A stretch of DNA of 47,899 nt. Source: Burkholderiales bacterium (lineage in GTDB: Bacteria; Pseudomonadota; Gammaproteobacteria; Burkholderiales; Burkholderiaceae_E). Location of the stretch: the NCBI GenBank assembly GCA_020248665.1, contig JADCHE010000026.1, positions 1 to 47,899 of the forward strand, in the 5' to 3' direction. Each line of letters starts with the position of its first letter. Within the stretch, counting starts at the first letter, position 1. Position numbers and translations under genes: made by a program. This document shows, piece by piece, positions 7,551 through 17,895 of the stretch. The notes beneath the pieces are model-generated. The model saw only the letters and a list, made by a program, of their open reading frames with translations. It was not told where the DNA came from and searched no databases.

Positions 7551-8732
7551 TCAGGCGACCTCGAACAGCCCCGCCGCCCCCATCCCGCCGGCGATGCACA
7601 TCGTGACGACGACGTACTTCACGCCCCGGCGCTTGCCCTCGATCAGCGCGTGCCCGACCAGCCGCGCGCCCGACATTCCGAACGGATGCCCGACCGCGAT
7701 GCCGCCGCCGTCGACGTTGAGCCGCTCGTCGGGGATGCCGAGCCGGTCGCGGCAGTAGAGCACCTGCACCGCGAACGCCTCGTTGAGCTCCCACAGGCCG
7801 ATGTCGCTCACCTTCAGGCCGGTGCGCTCGAGCAGGCGCGGCACCGCGAACACCGGGCCGATGCCCATCTCGTCGGGCTCGCAGCCGGCGGTCGCGAAGC
7901 CGCGGAAGATGCCCAGCGGCTGCAGCCCGCGCCGCTCGGCGAGCGTCGCGTCCATCACCACACAGGCCGAGGCGCCGTCCGACAGCTGGCTCGCGTTGCC
8001 GGCGGTGATCGTGCCGCCTTCCATCACCGGCTTGAGCTTCGCGACGCCCTCGTAGGTGGTGTCGCCACGGATGCCCTCGTCGTGGGCCAGCGTGATCTCG
8101 CGCATCAGCGTCTCGCCGGTCTCCTTGTTCGTCTCCGCCTTCATCGTCGTCAGCGGCACGACCTCGGCGGCGAGGCGGCCGGCGGCGAGCGCGGCGGCGA
8201 CGCGCTGCTGGCTGCGCGCGCCGTACTCGTCCTGCACCTCGCGCCCGATGCCGTAGCGCTTCGCGACGGTCTCGGCGGTCTGGATCATCGTGTCGTACAG
8301 CGAGGGCTTGTGCTCGAGCACCCACGGGTCGCGCGCCATGTGGGTGTTGGTCTTGTCGTTGACCGTCAGGCTGATCGACTCCATGCCGCCGGCGACGACG
8401 ATCGGCACGCGGTCGACGATCACGCGGTGCGCGGCCGCGGCGATCGCGTTCAGGCCCGAGCCGCAGGCACGGCTGATCACCGAGCCGGTCGAGCCGACCG
8501 GCAGGCCGGCCTTGATCGCGCTCTGGCGCGCGACGTTGCCGCCGGTCGTGCCTTCGGGACGGCCCACGCCGAGGATCACCTCCTCGATCTCCGCGGGGTC
8601 GACACCGGCGCGCTTCACCGCGTGCGCGATCACGTGCGCGCCCAGCGTCGGGCCGGTGGTCATGTTGAACGCACCGCGATGCGCCTTGCCGATCGGCGTA
8701 CGCGCGGTGGAGACGATCACTGCATCGGCCAT
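7551..8732 (-). CDS. Acetyl-CoA C-acyltransferase (thiolase)
   Basis: A 393-residue thiolase, the standard length. The acylation cysteine is in [14 protein letters not shown] (about residue 90), the catalytic histidine in [17 protein letters not shown] and the second cysteine in [15 protein letters not shown] at the C-terminus; all three are intact. It cleaves 3-ketoacyl-CoA with CoA, the last step of beta-oxidation. The start [15 protein letters not shown] is the classical thiolase N-terminus. Its ATG lies four bases after the stop of the bifunctional hydratase/dehydrogenase gene, so the pair forms a fadBA-like operon, although the order and sequence are of the catabolic type seen in degradative clusters rather than the housekeeping fadBA. 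Confidence 0.93.
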   Translation of the reverse strand: MADAVIVSTARTPIGKAHRGAFNMTTGPTLGAHVIAHAVKRAGVDPAEIEEVILGVGRPEGTTGGNVARQSAIKAGLPVGSTGSVISRACGSGLNAIAAAAHRVIVDRVPIVVAGGMESISLTVNDKTNTHMARDPWVLEHKPSLYDTMIQTAETVAKRYGIGREVQDEYGARSQQRVAAALAAGRLAAEVVPLTTMKAETNKETGETLMREITLAHDEGIRGDTTYEGVAKLKPVMEGGTITAGNASQLSDGASACVVMDATLAERRGLQPLGIFRGFATAGCEPDEMGIGPVFAVPRLLERTGLKVSDIGLWELNEAFAVQVLYCRDRLGIPDERLNVDGGGIAVGHPFGMSGARLVGHALIEGKRRGVKYVVVTMCIAGGMGAAGLFEVA

Positions 8733-8736
8733 GGCT

Positions 8737-10833
<2,097 letters not shown>

Positions 10834-10858
10834 CGGTGTGCGTCTCCCTGCGCGCGCC

Positions 10859-10876
10859 CGTGTCCGTCGGGACACG
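10859..10876. promoter_or_regulatory. 18-base dyad in the leader of the beta-oxidation operon
   Basis: CGTGTCC-GTCG-GGACACG, perfect seven-base arms. On the minus strand GATAAT (complement of 10887-10892) would serve as a -10, placing this dyad at or just after the start of transcription. Candidate operator or leader hairpin in the 282-base divergent region shared with the Liv operon; the remainder of that region shows no gene. Confidence 0.4.
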
Positions 10877-11060
10877 CGTCGGATCGATTATCGGCGCGTT
10901 CCGGCGCCGCGCCGCGGGGTGTCGCGCGGATCGCGGAACCTTGGCGGCGGGGCCGCGCCGGCGCCGCCCGGCCGGCCGCGCGTCCTCCGAGGCCCGATGT
11001 CCGGCCGCGCCGAGCCCCTCGCGGCGTGCACGACGCTGCCCCGCCGCGCGACGGCGCTGC

Positions 11061-11066
11061 CATAAT
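11061..11066 (+). promoter_or_regulatory. Candidate -10 element CATAAT of the Liv operon
   Basis: CATAAT matches TATAAT at five of six positions, 50 bases before the ATG of the binding-protein gene. No convincing -35 is seen. A purine-rich ribosome site (AGGAGAGAG) lies at 11102-11110. Confidence 0.35.
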
Positions 11067-11115
11067 CGCCGCCGACGCGGCCGCCGGCCGCCGCCCAGAC
11101 CAGGAGAGAGCCCCG

Positions 11116-12303
11116 ATGCGCCACGCCATGCGCCCCCTCGCCACCGCCCTGCTCGCCACCGGCCTGCTCCTCGGCGGCGGCGCCCAGGCCGCCGACAAGG
11201 TGAAGATCGGCTTCGTCAGCACGCTGTCCGGTCCGTCGGCCGCGCTCGGCGTCGACATCCGCGACGCGTTCCTGCTCGCCGTCAAGACGAACGGCGGCAA
11301 GCTCGGCGGCCTGCCCGCCGAGGTGCTGGTCTCGGACGACCAGTTCAAGCCGGACGTCGCCAAGCAGCTGTTCGAGAAGAACGTCAAGCGCGACAAGGTC
11401 GACTTCATGACCGGTGTGGTGTTCTCGAACATCATGCTGGCCGCCGTACCCGAGGCCTTCGACGCGAAGACCTTCTACATCTCGCCGAACGCCGCCCCGT
11501 CGCCGCTCGCCGGCAAGGACTGCAACCCGTACTTCTTCGCGGTGTCCTGGCCGAACGACGCGTACCACGAGGCGGCCGGCCAGCACGCGACGCAGAAGGG
11601 CTTCAAGCGCGTCTACCTGATCGCGCCGAACTACCAGGCCGGCAAGGACTCGCTCGCCGGCTTCAAGCGCTACTTCAAGGGCCAGGTGGCCGGCGAGGTC
11701 TACACCAAGCTCGGCCAGCTCGACTACTCGGCCGAGCTCGCCGAGGTCCGCGCCGCCAAGCCCGACGCGGTCTACACCTTCCTGCCCGGCGGCATGGGCA
11801 TCAACTTCATCAAGCAGTTCGTCGGCGCCGGCCTGTCGAAGGACATGACCCTGCTGCAGCCGGGCTTCGGCGCGGACCAGGACATCATCCGCGCGGTCGG
11901 CGACGCGATGCTCGGTACCTTCGACACCGCGCACTGGGCGCTCGAACTGCCGAACGCGGCCAACAGGAAGTTCGTCGCCGAGTTCGAGAAGGAGTACAAG
12001 CGCCTGCCCAGCGTCTACGCCTCGCAGGGCTGGGACGCGGCGATGCTGATCGATGCGGCGGTGCGCGACGTCAAGGGCAGGATCGAGGACAAGGACGCGG
12101 TCAGGAAGGCGCTGAAGGCCGCCCGCTTCCAGTCGGTCCGCGGCGACTTCAAGTTCAACACCAACCAGTACCCGATCCAGAGCTACTACCTGCGCGTGGT
12201 CGGCAAGGACGGGCAGGGCCGGCTGGTGAACAAGGTGCTCGGCGAGCCGATCTTCAAGAACCACGGCGACGCGTACGTGCAGGACTGCAAGATGCCATCT
12301 TGA
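11116..12303 (+). CDS. Branched-chain amino acid-type ABC transporter substrate-binding protein
   Basis: A 395-residue periplasmic binding protein of the LivJ/peripla_BP_6 family. A Sec signal peptide (about 1-25, ending GGGAQAADKVKI) precedes KIGFVSTLSGPSAALGVDIRDAF, the standard start of the mature domain. YFFAVSWPNDAYHEAAGQ and LIAPNYQAGKDSLAGFKR are typical hinge and ligand-side segments. In this family ligands range from leucine to aromatic acids, amides and urea, so the name does not fix the substrate. The gene leads the operon for two permeases, two ATPases and a dehalogenase-like hydrolase. A strong hairpin follows it, which may keep binding-protein expression above that of the permeases. 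Confidence 0.92.
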   Translation: MRHAMRPLATALLATGLLLGGGAQAADKVKIGFVSTLSGPSAALGVDIRDAFLLAVKTNGGKLGGLPAEVLVSDDQFKPDVAKQLFEKNVKRDKVDFMTGVVFSNIMLAAVPEAFDAKTFYISPNAAPSPLAGKDCNPYFFAVSWPNDAYHEAAGQHATQKGFKRVYLIAPNYQAGKDSLAGFKRYFKGQVAGEVYTKLGQLDYSAELAEVRAAKPDAVYTFLPGGMGINFIKQFVGAGLSKDMTLLQPGFGADQDIIRAVGDAMLGTFDTAHWALELPNAANRKFVAEFEKEYKRLPSVYASQGWDAAMLIDAAVRDVKGRIEDKDAVRKALKAARFQSVRGDFKFNTNQYPIQSYYLRVVGKDGQGRLVNKVLGEPIFKNHGDAYVQDCKMPS

Positions 12304-12343
12304 CCGGTCCGACGACGTCCGGCCGGCGCCTCGCGCGTCCGCC

Positions 12344-12359
12344 CCGGACGGCCGTCCGG
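12344..12359. repeat. 16-base perfect palindrome downstream of the binding-protein gene
   Basis: CCGGACGGCCGTCCGG, self-complementary without spacer, 41 bases after the stop codon. In RNA it would pair poorly without a loop, so it may be a DNA-level site or only a consequence of GC richness. Confidence 0.4.
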
Positions 12360-12380
12360 ACCGCAGGGACACGGCGCGCG

Positions 12381-12416
12381 GCGGCGCGCGGGGGCATCTC
12401 CGCGCGCCGCGCCGTT
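12381..12416 (+). terminator. Hairpin terminator or attenuator between binding-protein and permease genes
   Basis: GCGGCGCGCGG (12381-12391) and CCGCGCGCCGC (12400-12410) form an 11-base perfect stem with an eight-base loop, followed by GCCGTTTC. The T tract is short, so termination is probably partial, as is common after binding-protein genes in ABC operons. Confidence 0.5.
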
Positions 12417-12437
12417 TCTGCTAGCATCGGCGAGATA

Positions 12438-12451
12438 CTTTAGGTCTAAAG
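12438..12451. promoter_or_regulatory. AT-rich operator-like palindrome CTTTAGGTCTAAAG
   Basis: Six-base perfect arms CTTTAG/CTAAAG around GT, one of the most AT-rich spots in the window, 21 bases before the first permease ATG and after the hairpin. Looks like a regulator-binding site or part of an internal promoter. Confidence 0.5.
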
Positions 12452-12472
12452 CTTTTCGGTGCCGCTCCGTCG

Positions 12473-13390
12473 ATGTCCGGACTCCTCCTCCTCGAGCAGT
12501 CGCTGAACGGCCTGCAGTTCGGGCTCATGCTGTTCCTGCTCGCCGCGGGGCTGACGCTCGTGTTCGGCATCATGGACATGATCAACCTCGCGCACGGCTC
12601 GCTGTACATGGTCGGCGCGTTCCTCGCGGCGTGGTTCGTGCAGCTGACCGGCTCGTTCGTCGCCGGCGTGCTGCTCGCGATCCCGGCCACCGCGGTCTTC
12701 GGGATGGCGCTCGAAGCCTCGCTTTTGCGCTCGCTCTACGCGCGCGACCACCTGTCGCAGGTGCTCGCCACCTTCGCGCTGATCCTGATCATCAACGAGG
12801 GCGTGCGGATGGTCTGGGGCTCGGACCTGCCGCTGTCGGCGCCGGCCGCGCTGTCGGGCCCGGTCGAGCTGCTGCCGGGGCTGTACTACCCGGCCTACCG
12901 GCTGCTGATCATCGGCGTGGGCCTCGCGCTCGCGGTGCTGCTCTACGTGCTGGTCACCAAGACGCGGATGGGCGCGCTGGTGCGCGCCGGCGCGTCCAAC
13001 CGCGAGATGGCGATGGCGATGGGCATCGACATCCGGCGGCTCTTCACCGCGGTGTTCGGCATCGGCGCGGCGCTGTGCGCGGTCGCCGGCGCGATGCTGG
13101 GGCCGCTGCTCGCGGTGCAGGTCGGCATGGGGGAGGGCATCCTGATCCTCGCGTTCGTCGTCATCGTGATCGGCGGCATCGGCTCGATCCGCGGCGCGCT
13201 GGTCGGCTCGCTGCTGGTGGGCCTCGTCGACACCGCCGGCCGCACGGTGCTGCCGCACCTGTTCCGCGAGTTCCTGCCGCCGCAGTTCGCGAGCGCGGCC
13301 GGGCCCGCGGTCGGCTCGATCATGATCTACCTGCTGATGGCGGTCGTGCTGTTCGTCCGGCCGCAGGGGCTGTTCCCCGCCAGGGGGTGA
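12473..13390 (+). CDS. livH: Branched-chain amino acid-type ABC transporter permease
   Basis: A 305-residue inner-membrane permease with about eight membrane helices, beginning MSGLLLLEQSLNGLQFGLMLFLLAAGLTLVFG and containing the typical GIMDMINLAHGSLYMVGAF segment. The cytoplasmic coupling region is GASNREMAMAMGIDIRRLF, which docks onto the ATPases. The length is usual for LivH. The stop codon at 13388-13390 is two bases before the ATG of the second permease, so the two are co-translated. The gene is separated from the binding-protein gene by a hairpin and an AT-rich palindrome, so it may also have its own promoter. Confidence 0.93.
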   Translation: MSGLLLLEQSLNGLQFGLMLFLLAAGLTLVFGIMDMINLAHGSLYMVGAFLAAWFVQLTGSFVAGVLLAIPATAVFGMALEASLLRSLYARDHLSQVLATFALILIINEGVRMVWGSDLPLSAPAALSGPVELLPGLYYPAYRLLIIGVGLALAVLLYVLVTKTRMGALVRAGASNREMAMAMGIDIRRLFTAVFGIGAALCAVAGAMLGPLLAVQVGMGEGILILAFVVIVIGGIGSIRGALVGSLLVGLVDTAGRTVLPHLFREFLPPQFASAAGPAVGSIMIYLLMAVVLFVRPQGLFPARG

Positions 13391-13392
13391 CG

Positions 13393-14394
13393 ATGGCCGC
13401 CCCGACCGCCGCCTCGTCCACCACGGTGCCGCCTGCGCGCCGCGGCGCCGCGTCCGCCGCCGCGCTCGTCGTGCTCGCCGTCGCCGCGATCGCCTATCCG
13501 TTCGTGATGAAGGCGCTCGGCGAGGAGTTCTACGTCAGCGTCGCGAGCCGGATCATGGTCTACGCGATCGCGGCGACCAGCCTGAACCTGATCCTCGGCT
13601 ACGGCGGCCTGGTGTCCTTCGGCCACGCGGCCTTCCTCGGGATCGGCGCGTACACGGTCGGCATCCTGATCACCGAGGGGGTCGTCAGCGGCTGGATCGG
13701 CATCCCCGCCGCGATGCTGCTGGCCGCGCTGGTCGCGATCCCGATCGGCGCGATCTCGCTGCGAACGCGCGGCGTGTACTTCATCATGATCACGCTCGCG
13801 TTCGCGCAGATGCTGTTCTACCTGGTCAACAGCATCAAGGCCTACGGCGGCGACGAGGGCCTGAACATCAAGGTGCGGTCGGCGTTCGGCTTCGGGCTGA
13901 ACCTGAAGGACGACGTCACCTTCTACTTCGTGGTGCTCGCCTGCCTCGCCGGCACGCTGCTCGTCGTGCACCGCGTCATGGGCTCGCGCTTCGGCCGCAT
14001 CGTGCTCGCGATGCGCGACGACGACATGCGCGCCGAGGCGATCGGCGTGCCGACCTTCCGCTACAAGCTGGTGCTGTTCGTGCTGGGCGCGGCGCTCGGC
14101 GGACTGGCCGGTGCGCTGATGGTCAACCAGCAGAACTACGTGAACCCGAACGTGCTGCACTGGACGCAGTCGGGCACGCTGATGGTGATGGTGATCCTCG
14201 GCGGCGTCGGCACGCTGTGGGGCGGCGTGCTCGGCGCATTCGCGCTGCTCGTGCTGGAGGAGGTGGTCGCGGCGTACACCGAGCACTGGCAGTTCTATGT
14301 CGGCTGGGTGCTGCTCGGCATCGTGCTGTACGCGCCGAAGGGGCTGGTGGGCCTGATCCGGCGCGCGGCCGGGCGCGACGGGGCGTCGCGGTGA
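13393..14394 (+). CDS. livM: Branched-chain amino acid-type ABC transporter permease
   Basis: A 333-residue second permease with a hydrophilic N-terminal 15-20 residues and about nine to ten membrane helices. ILGYGGLVSFGHAAFLGIGAYTVGIL is the LivM counterpart of the LivH signature, and MRDDDMRAEAIGVPTFRYKL is the coupling region. It forms the heterodimeric channel with the preceding permease. The ATG at 13393 was chosen because it follows the previous stop with a GGGGGTGA-type ribosome site; there is no reason to use the long open frame upstream, which runs through livH in another frame. Its TGA overlaps the GTG start of the following ATPase. Confidence 0.93.
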   Translation: MAAPTAASSTTVPPARRGAASAAALVVLAVAAIAYPFVMKALGEEFYVSVASRIMVYAIAATSLNLILGYGGLVSFGHAAFLGIGAYTVGILITEGVVSGWIGIPAAMLLAALVAIPIGAISLRTRGVYFIMITLAFAQMLFYLVNSIKAYGGDEGLNIKVRSAFGFGLNLKDDVTFYFVVLACLAGTLLVVHRVMGSRFGRIVLAMRDDDMRAEAIGVPTFRYKLVLFVLGAALGGLAGALMVNQQNYVNPNVLHWTQSGTLMVMVILGGVGTLWGGVLGAFALLVLEEVVAAYTEHWQFYVGWVLLGIVLYAPKGLVGLIRRAAGRDGASR

Positions 14395-15146
14395 GCGCGC
14401 CGCTGCTCGAGGTCAGCGTGCTGCGCAAGCGCTTCGGCGGCGTCGTCGCGACCGACGACGTGACGCTCGACGTGCGCGAGGGCGAGATCCACGCGCTGAT
14501 CGGCCCGAACGGCGCCGGCAAGACCAGCCTGATCGCGCAGCTCTCCGGCAGCCTGATGCCCGACTCGGGCACGATCCGCTTCGCCGGCGACGACGTGACG
14601 CGGCTCGTGCAGCACGCGCGCGTCGCGCGCGGCCTCGCACGGTCCTACCAGATCACGCGGCTCTTCCGCAGCTTCTCCGCGCTCGACAACCTCGCGATCG
14701 CGGTGCAGGCGCGCGACGGCTCGAGCCTTCGCTTCTGGCGGCCGGTCGCGCGCGAGACGGCGCTCGTCGACGCCGCGCGGGCGCTGCTCGACGAGGTGGG
14801 GCTCGCCGCGCGTGCGGACGTGCCGGCGGCCGCGCTGTCGCACGGCGAGCAGCGCGCGCTCGAGGTCGGCCTGGCGCTCGCGACCCGACCGCGCCTGCTG
14901 CTGCTCGACGAGCCGATGGCGGGCACCGGTCCCGAGGAGTCGGCGCGGATGGTGGCGCTGATCGAGCGCGTGCGCGCGAAGACCACGGTGCTGCTGGTCG
15001 AGCACGACGTCGACGCGGTGTTCCGCCTCGCCGACCGCGTGTCGGTGCTGGTCAACGGCCGCGTGATCGCGTCCGGCGAGCCCGACGCCGTGCGCAACGA
15101 CCCCGAGGTGATCACCGCCTACCTCGGGGACGAGGTGCACCGATGA
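14391..15146 (+). CDS. livG: ABC transporter ATP-binding protein
   Basis: A 251-residue ATPase with Walker A GPNGAGKTS (about 38-46), signature LSHGEQRALEVGLAL and Walker B LLLLDEPMAG. The C-terminus has the LivG-type segment around EVITAYLGDEV. It starts with GTG at 14391, whose last two bases and the next A form the TGA of livM (GTGA overlap), the only start consistent with operon architecture and family length. Its own stop overlaps the ATG of livF by the same four-base device. In this family, LivG and LivF form the ATPase heterodimer. Confidence 0.93.
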   Translation: MSAPLLEVSVLRKRFGGVVATDDVTLDVREGEIHALIGPNGAGKTSLIAQLSGSLMPDSGTIRFAGDDVTRLVQHARVARGLARSYQITRLFRSFSALDNLAIAVQARDGSSLRFWRPVARETALVDAARALLDEVGLAARADVPAAALSHGEQRALEVGLALATRPRLLLLDEPMAGTGPEESARMVALIERVRAKTTVLLVEHDVDAVFRLADRVSVLVNGRVIASGEPDAVRNDPEVITAYLGDEVHR

Positions 15147-15865
15147 GCGCCGCGCCGCTGCTGAAGGTCGAGGGCCTGGAGACCGCCTACGGCGCGAGCC
15201 AGGTGCTCTTCGGCGTCGACCTCGAGGTGCGCGCCGGCGAGGTCGTCGGGCTGCTCGGGCGCAACGGCATGGGCAAGACCACGCTGATCCGCTCGGTGAT
15301 CGGGCTTATCGCGGCGCGGGCCGGCAGCGTCGCGATCGACGGCCGCGAGGTGCGCGGCGCGAGCGCGGACCGGATCGCGCGGATGGGCGTCGCGGTGGTG
15401 CCCGAGGGCCGGCAGGTGTTCCCGAACCTGTCGGTCGACGAGCACCTGACCGCGTTCGCCGCGCGCCGCGGCGGCGAGGCCCGCGGCGAGCCCTGGGACG
15501 CGAAGCGCGTCTACGCGCTGTTCCCGCGGCTGGCCGAGCGGCGCGACAACCTCGGCAACCAGCTGTCGGGCGGCGAGCAGCAGATGCTCGCGATCGGCCG
15601 CGCGCTGGTCACCAACCCGCGGCTGCTGATCCTCGACGAGGCGACCGAGGGGCTCGCGCCGCTGATCCGCGAGGAGATCTGGCGCTGCCTGCGCCAGCTG
15701 CGCGAGGCCGGCCAGACGATCCTCGTCGTCGACAAGTACGTGAACCGGCTGATCGCCATCGCCGACCGGCACGTGATCGTCGAGCGCGGGCGGATCGCGT
15801 GGCGCGGGACCTCCGCCGAGCTCGACGCCGACCGCGCGGCCTGGCACCGGTACCTCGGGGTCTGA
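15143..15865 (+). CDS. livF: ABC transporter ATP-binding protein
   Basis: A 240-residue ATPase, the usual LivF length. Walker A is GRNGMGKTT, the signature LSGGEQQMLAIGRAL, Walker B LLILDEATEGLAP and the switch region LVVDKYVNRLIAIADRHVIVERG; in place of the usual Glu-His in the H-loop region (commonly LVEQN in LivF) it reads VVDKY, a natural variation. The ATGA overlap with livG indicates translational coupling. The next gene, a dehalogenase-like hydrolase, begins 14 bases after its stop. Confidence 0.93.
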   Translation: MSAAPLLKVEGLETAYGASQVLFGVDLEVRAGEVVGLLGRNGMGKTTLIRSVIGLIAARAGSVAIDGREVRGASADRIARMGVAVVPEGRQVFPNLSVDEHLTAFAARRGGEARGEPWDAKRVYALFPRLAERRDNLGNQLSGGEQQMLAIGRALVTNPRLLILDEATEGLAPLIREEIWRCLRQLREAGQTILVVDKYVNRLIAIADRHVIVERGRIAWRGTSAELDADRAAWHRYLGV

Positions 15866-15879
15866 GCGCGGCGCGTCCG

Positions 15880-16773
15880 ATGCCGATGTTCCCGGGCTTC
15901 GACGAGCGTCGCGTGCCGGGCGAGGGCGTCGGGCTGCGAGCGCGCGTCGGCGGCGCCGGTCCGCCGCTGCTGCTGATGCACGGCCACCCGCAGACGAGCG
16001 CGATGTGGCACCGCGTCGCGCCGGAGCTCGCGCGCGACTTCACGGTCGTCGCGATCGACCTGCGCGGCTACGGTGCGAGCGACAAGCCGGCCGGCGGCGG
16101 CGACCACGCCGCGTACTCGAAGCGCGCGATGGCGCTCGACGCGGTCGGCGCGATGCGCACGCTGGGCTTCGGACGGTTCCGCGTGCTCGCGCACGACCGC
16201 GGCGCGCGCGTCGCGCACCGGCTCGCGCTCGACCATCCGGAGCGCGTCGAGCGGATGGTGCTGCTCGACGTCGCCCCGACGCTCGCGATGTACGAGCGGA
16301 CCTCGATGGCGTTCGCGACCGCGTACTTCCACTGGTTCTTCCACATCCAGCCCGAGCCGCTGCCCGAGCGCCTGATCGGCGCCGATCCGCGCTTCTACCT
16401 GCGCGCGCTGATGGGCGGCCGCCACGCGGGGCTCGCGCCGTTCGCGCCCGAGGCGATGGACGAGTACCTGCGCGCGATCGACGACCCGGCGACGGTGCGC
16501 GCGATCTGCGAGGACTACCGTGCCTCGGCGACGATCGACCTCGACCACGACCGCGCGGACCGCGACGCGGACCGCCGCGTGGCCTGCCCGCTGCTCGTCC
16601 TGTGGGGCCGGCACGGCACGATCGAGCGCTGCTTCGAGCCGCTCGCCGAGTGGCGGCGCGTGGCCGGCGACGTCGGCGGGCAGGCGCTGGACTGCGGCCA
16701 CTACGTCGCCGAGGAGGCGCCCGCGGACCTGCTCGCCGCCGCGCTGCCGTTCCTGCGGGCCGCACCCGGCTGA
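15880..16773 (+). CDS. Haloacetate (fluoroacetate) dehalogenase-like alpha/beta hydrolase
   Basis: A 297-residue alpha/beta hydrolase. All positions used by fluoroacetate dehalogenases are visible: nucleophile D106 with carboxylate-binding R107 and R110 in HDRGARVAHRLALDHP, acid D130 in LLDVAPT, halide-pocket H151-W152 in YFHWFFHIQP, Y213 in CEDYRASATIDLDHD and base H274 in CGHYVAEEAP. The last two segments closely resemble the DehH1/FAc-DEX enzymes I know. The reaction would be hydrolysis of a haloacetate to glycolate and halide through an aspartyl ester. It begins 14 bases after livF, so it is the last gene of the Liv operon. Epoxide hydrolases share the fold but lack the HW pair and have two lid tyrosines. 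Confidence 0.83.
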   Translation: MPMFPGFDERRVPGEGVGLRARVGGAGPPLLLMHGHPQTSAMWHRVAPELARDFTVVAIDLRGYGASDKPAGGGDHAAYSKRAMALDAVGAMRTLGFGRFRVLAHDRGARVAHRLALDHPERVERMVLLDVAPTLAMYERTSMAFATAYFHWFFHIQPEPLPERLIGADPRFYLRALMGGRHAGLAPFAPEAMDEYLRAIDDPATVRAICEDYRASATIDLDHDRADRDADRRVACPLLVLWGRHGTIERCFEPLAEWRRVAGDVGGQALDCGHYVAEEAPADLLAAALPFLRAAPG

Positions 16774-16818
16774 GCGGCGTCCCGCGGCGGCCGGCCCGTC
16801 CGCGACCGCCTCAGCGGG
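16766..16818. terminator. Inverted repeat spanning the stops of the dehalogenase and LysR genes
   Basis: CCGGCTGAG (16766-16774) and CTCAGCGGG (16810-16818) pair at eight of nine positions, with both TGA stops inside the arms and a 35-base GC-rich loop. Weak bidirectional terminator candidate. Confidence 0.3.
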
Positions 16819-17767
16819 TCGCGGTCGCCTCGAGCCGGCCCGCGGCGACCTCGTCGATCCCGTCGTTCGCCGCGTCCGCGGCGACGATCGCCTCGACCAG
16901 CGCGTCGGCCACCGCGGGCAGCGAGCGCCCGGACAGGCGGACGACGCCGAACTCCTGAGTCGGCGACGCCCCCTCGACCCGGAGCGGCACCAGGTGCCCC
17001 GCGTCGAGGTCCGTCGCGACCATCTCGGGTGTCGCCACGAGCACCAGGTCCGTCTCGCGGGCGACCGCCCGCATCATGCTGACCGACTCGCAGGCGAACG
17101 CGAAGATCGCACCGGCGTCCTCGCCGCCGCGCGCGCGCAGGATCCGGTCGACGAGCACCGGCGGCAGCCGGGTCGGCCCGACCATCGGGGCGCGCAGGGC
17201 CTCGTCGACCGGGATCGGGCCGGACGCCGCCAGCGGGTGTCCCGGACGGACGTAGAAGCAACCCGTCCGGGTGCGCAGCGGCACGATCGTCAGCCCGTCG
17301 CGGTCGGCGCCGACCGGCATGCTCCCCGCGAACAGGTCGATCTCGCCGATCCGCAGCAGCCCCAGCAGGTCGGTGCCGCTGTCGTTGACGACCCGCAGCG
17401 CGACGCCCGGATGCCGGGCGACGAACGACGCGAGCGCTCGCTCCACCGAGATCGCGGACACGACCGTGCCGGCGCCCAGCACCAGGCTGCCCGATGCCGC
17501 GCCGCGCATCAGCGCGACCTCCCGGTCGAGCGCCGCGGCGCCGTCGAGCACCTCCTGCGCGTGCGCGAGGAAGAGCCGCCCCATGTCGGTCGGCACGACG
17601 CGCGACTTGCCGCGGTCGAACAGCAGCACGCCGACGCGCCGCTCGAGCATCTGGATGCTGCGCGACAGCGCCGGCTGCGTCAGGTGCAGCGCGCGCGCCG
17701 CGCGGGCGAAGCTGCCCTCCTCGGCGAGGGCGCGCGCGTGACGCAGCTGTCGCAGGTCGAAGTCCAT
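16811..17767 (-). CDS. LysR family transcriptional regulator
   Basis: A 318-residue LTTR. The helix-turn-helix region (about 1-60) reads RHARALAEEGSFARAARALHLTQPALSRSIQMLERRVGVLLFDRG, fully typical, followed by the linker helix and a two-lobed effector domain with LVLGAGTVVSAISVERALASF. It is divergent from the arylsulfatase gene across 128 bases, so its likely target is the sulfatase-phosphatase pair. I could not find a convincing palindromic T-N11-A site in that gap. The C-terminal stop region converges on the dehalogenase gene. Confidence 0.92.
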   Translation of the reverse strand: MDFDLRQLRHARALAEEGSFARAARALHLTQPALSRSIQMLERRVGVLLFDRGKSRVVPTDMGRLFLAHAQEVLDGAAALDREVALMRGAASGSLVLGAGTVVSAISVERALASFVARHPGVALRVVNDSGTDLLGLLRIGEIDLFAGSMPVGADRDGLTIVPLRTRTGCFYVRPGHPLAASGPIPVDEALRAPMVGPTRLPPVLVDRILRARGGEDAGAIFAFACESVSMMRAVARETDLVLVATPEMVATDLDAGHLVPLRVEGASPTQEFGVVRLSGRSLPAVADALVEAIVAADAANDGIDEVAAGRLEATATR

Positions 17768-17895
17768 GCACGGAGCGTATCAAGGACATGACCGGAATCC
17801 ATTGGACCCGTCGGGACGACCTCCAGACAATCGGCGACGCGACACCGGGCCCGCCTCGCGAGGCCCGGGCACCCGTGCATCCAGCAGGAGGCCCC

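Noticed and set aside
17768-17895. ATTG...CAAT as a LysR box before the arylsulfatase gene
   Set aside because: Arms are short and 20 or more bases apart, without further symmetry.
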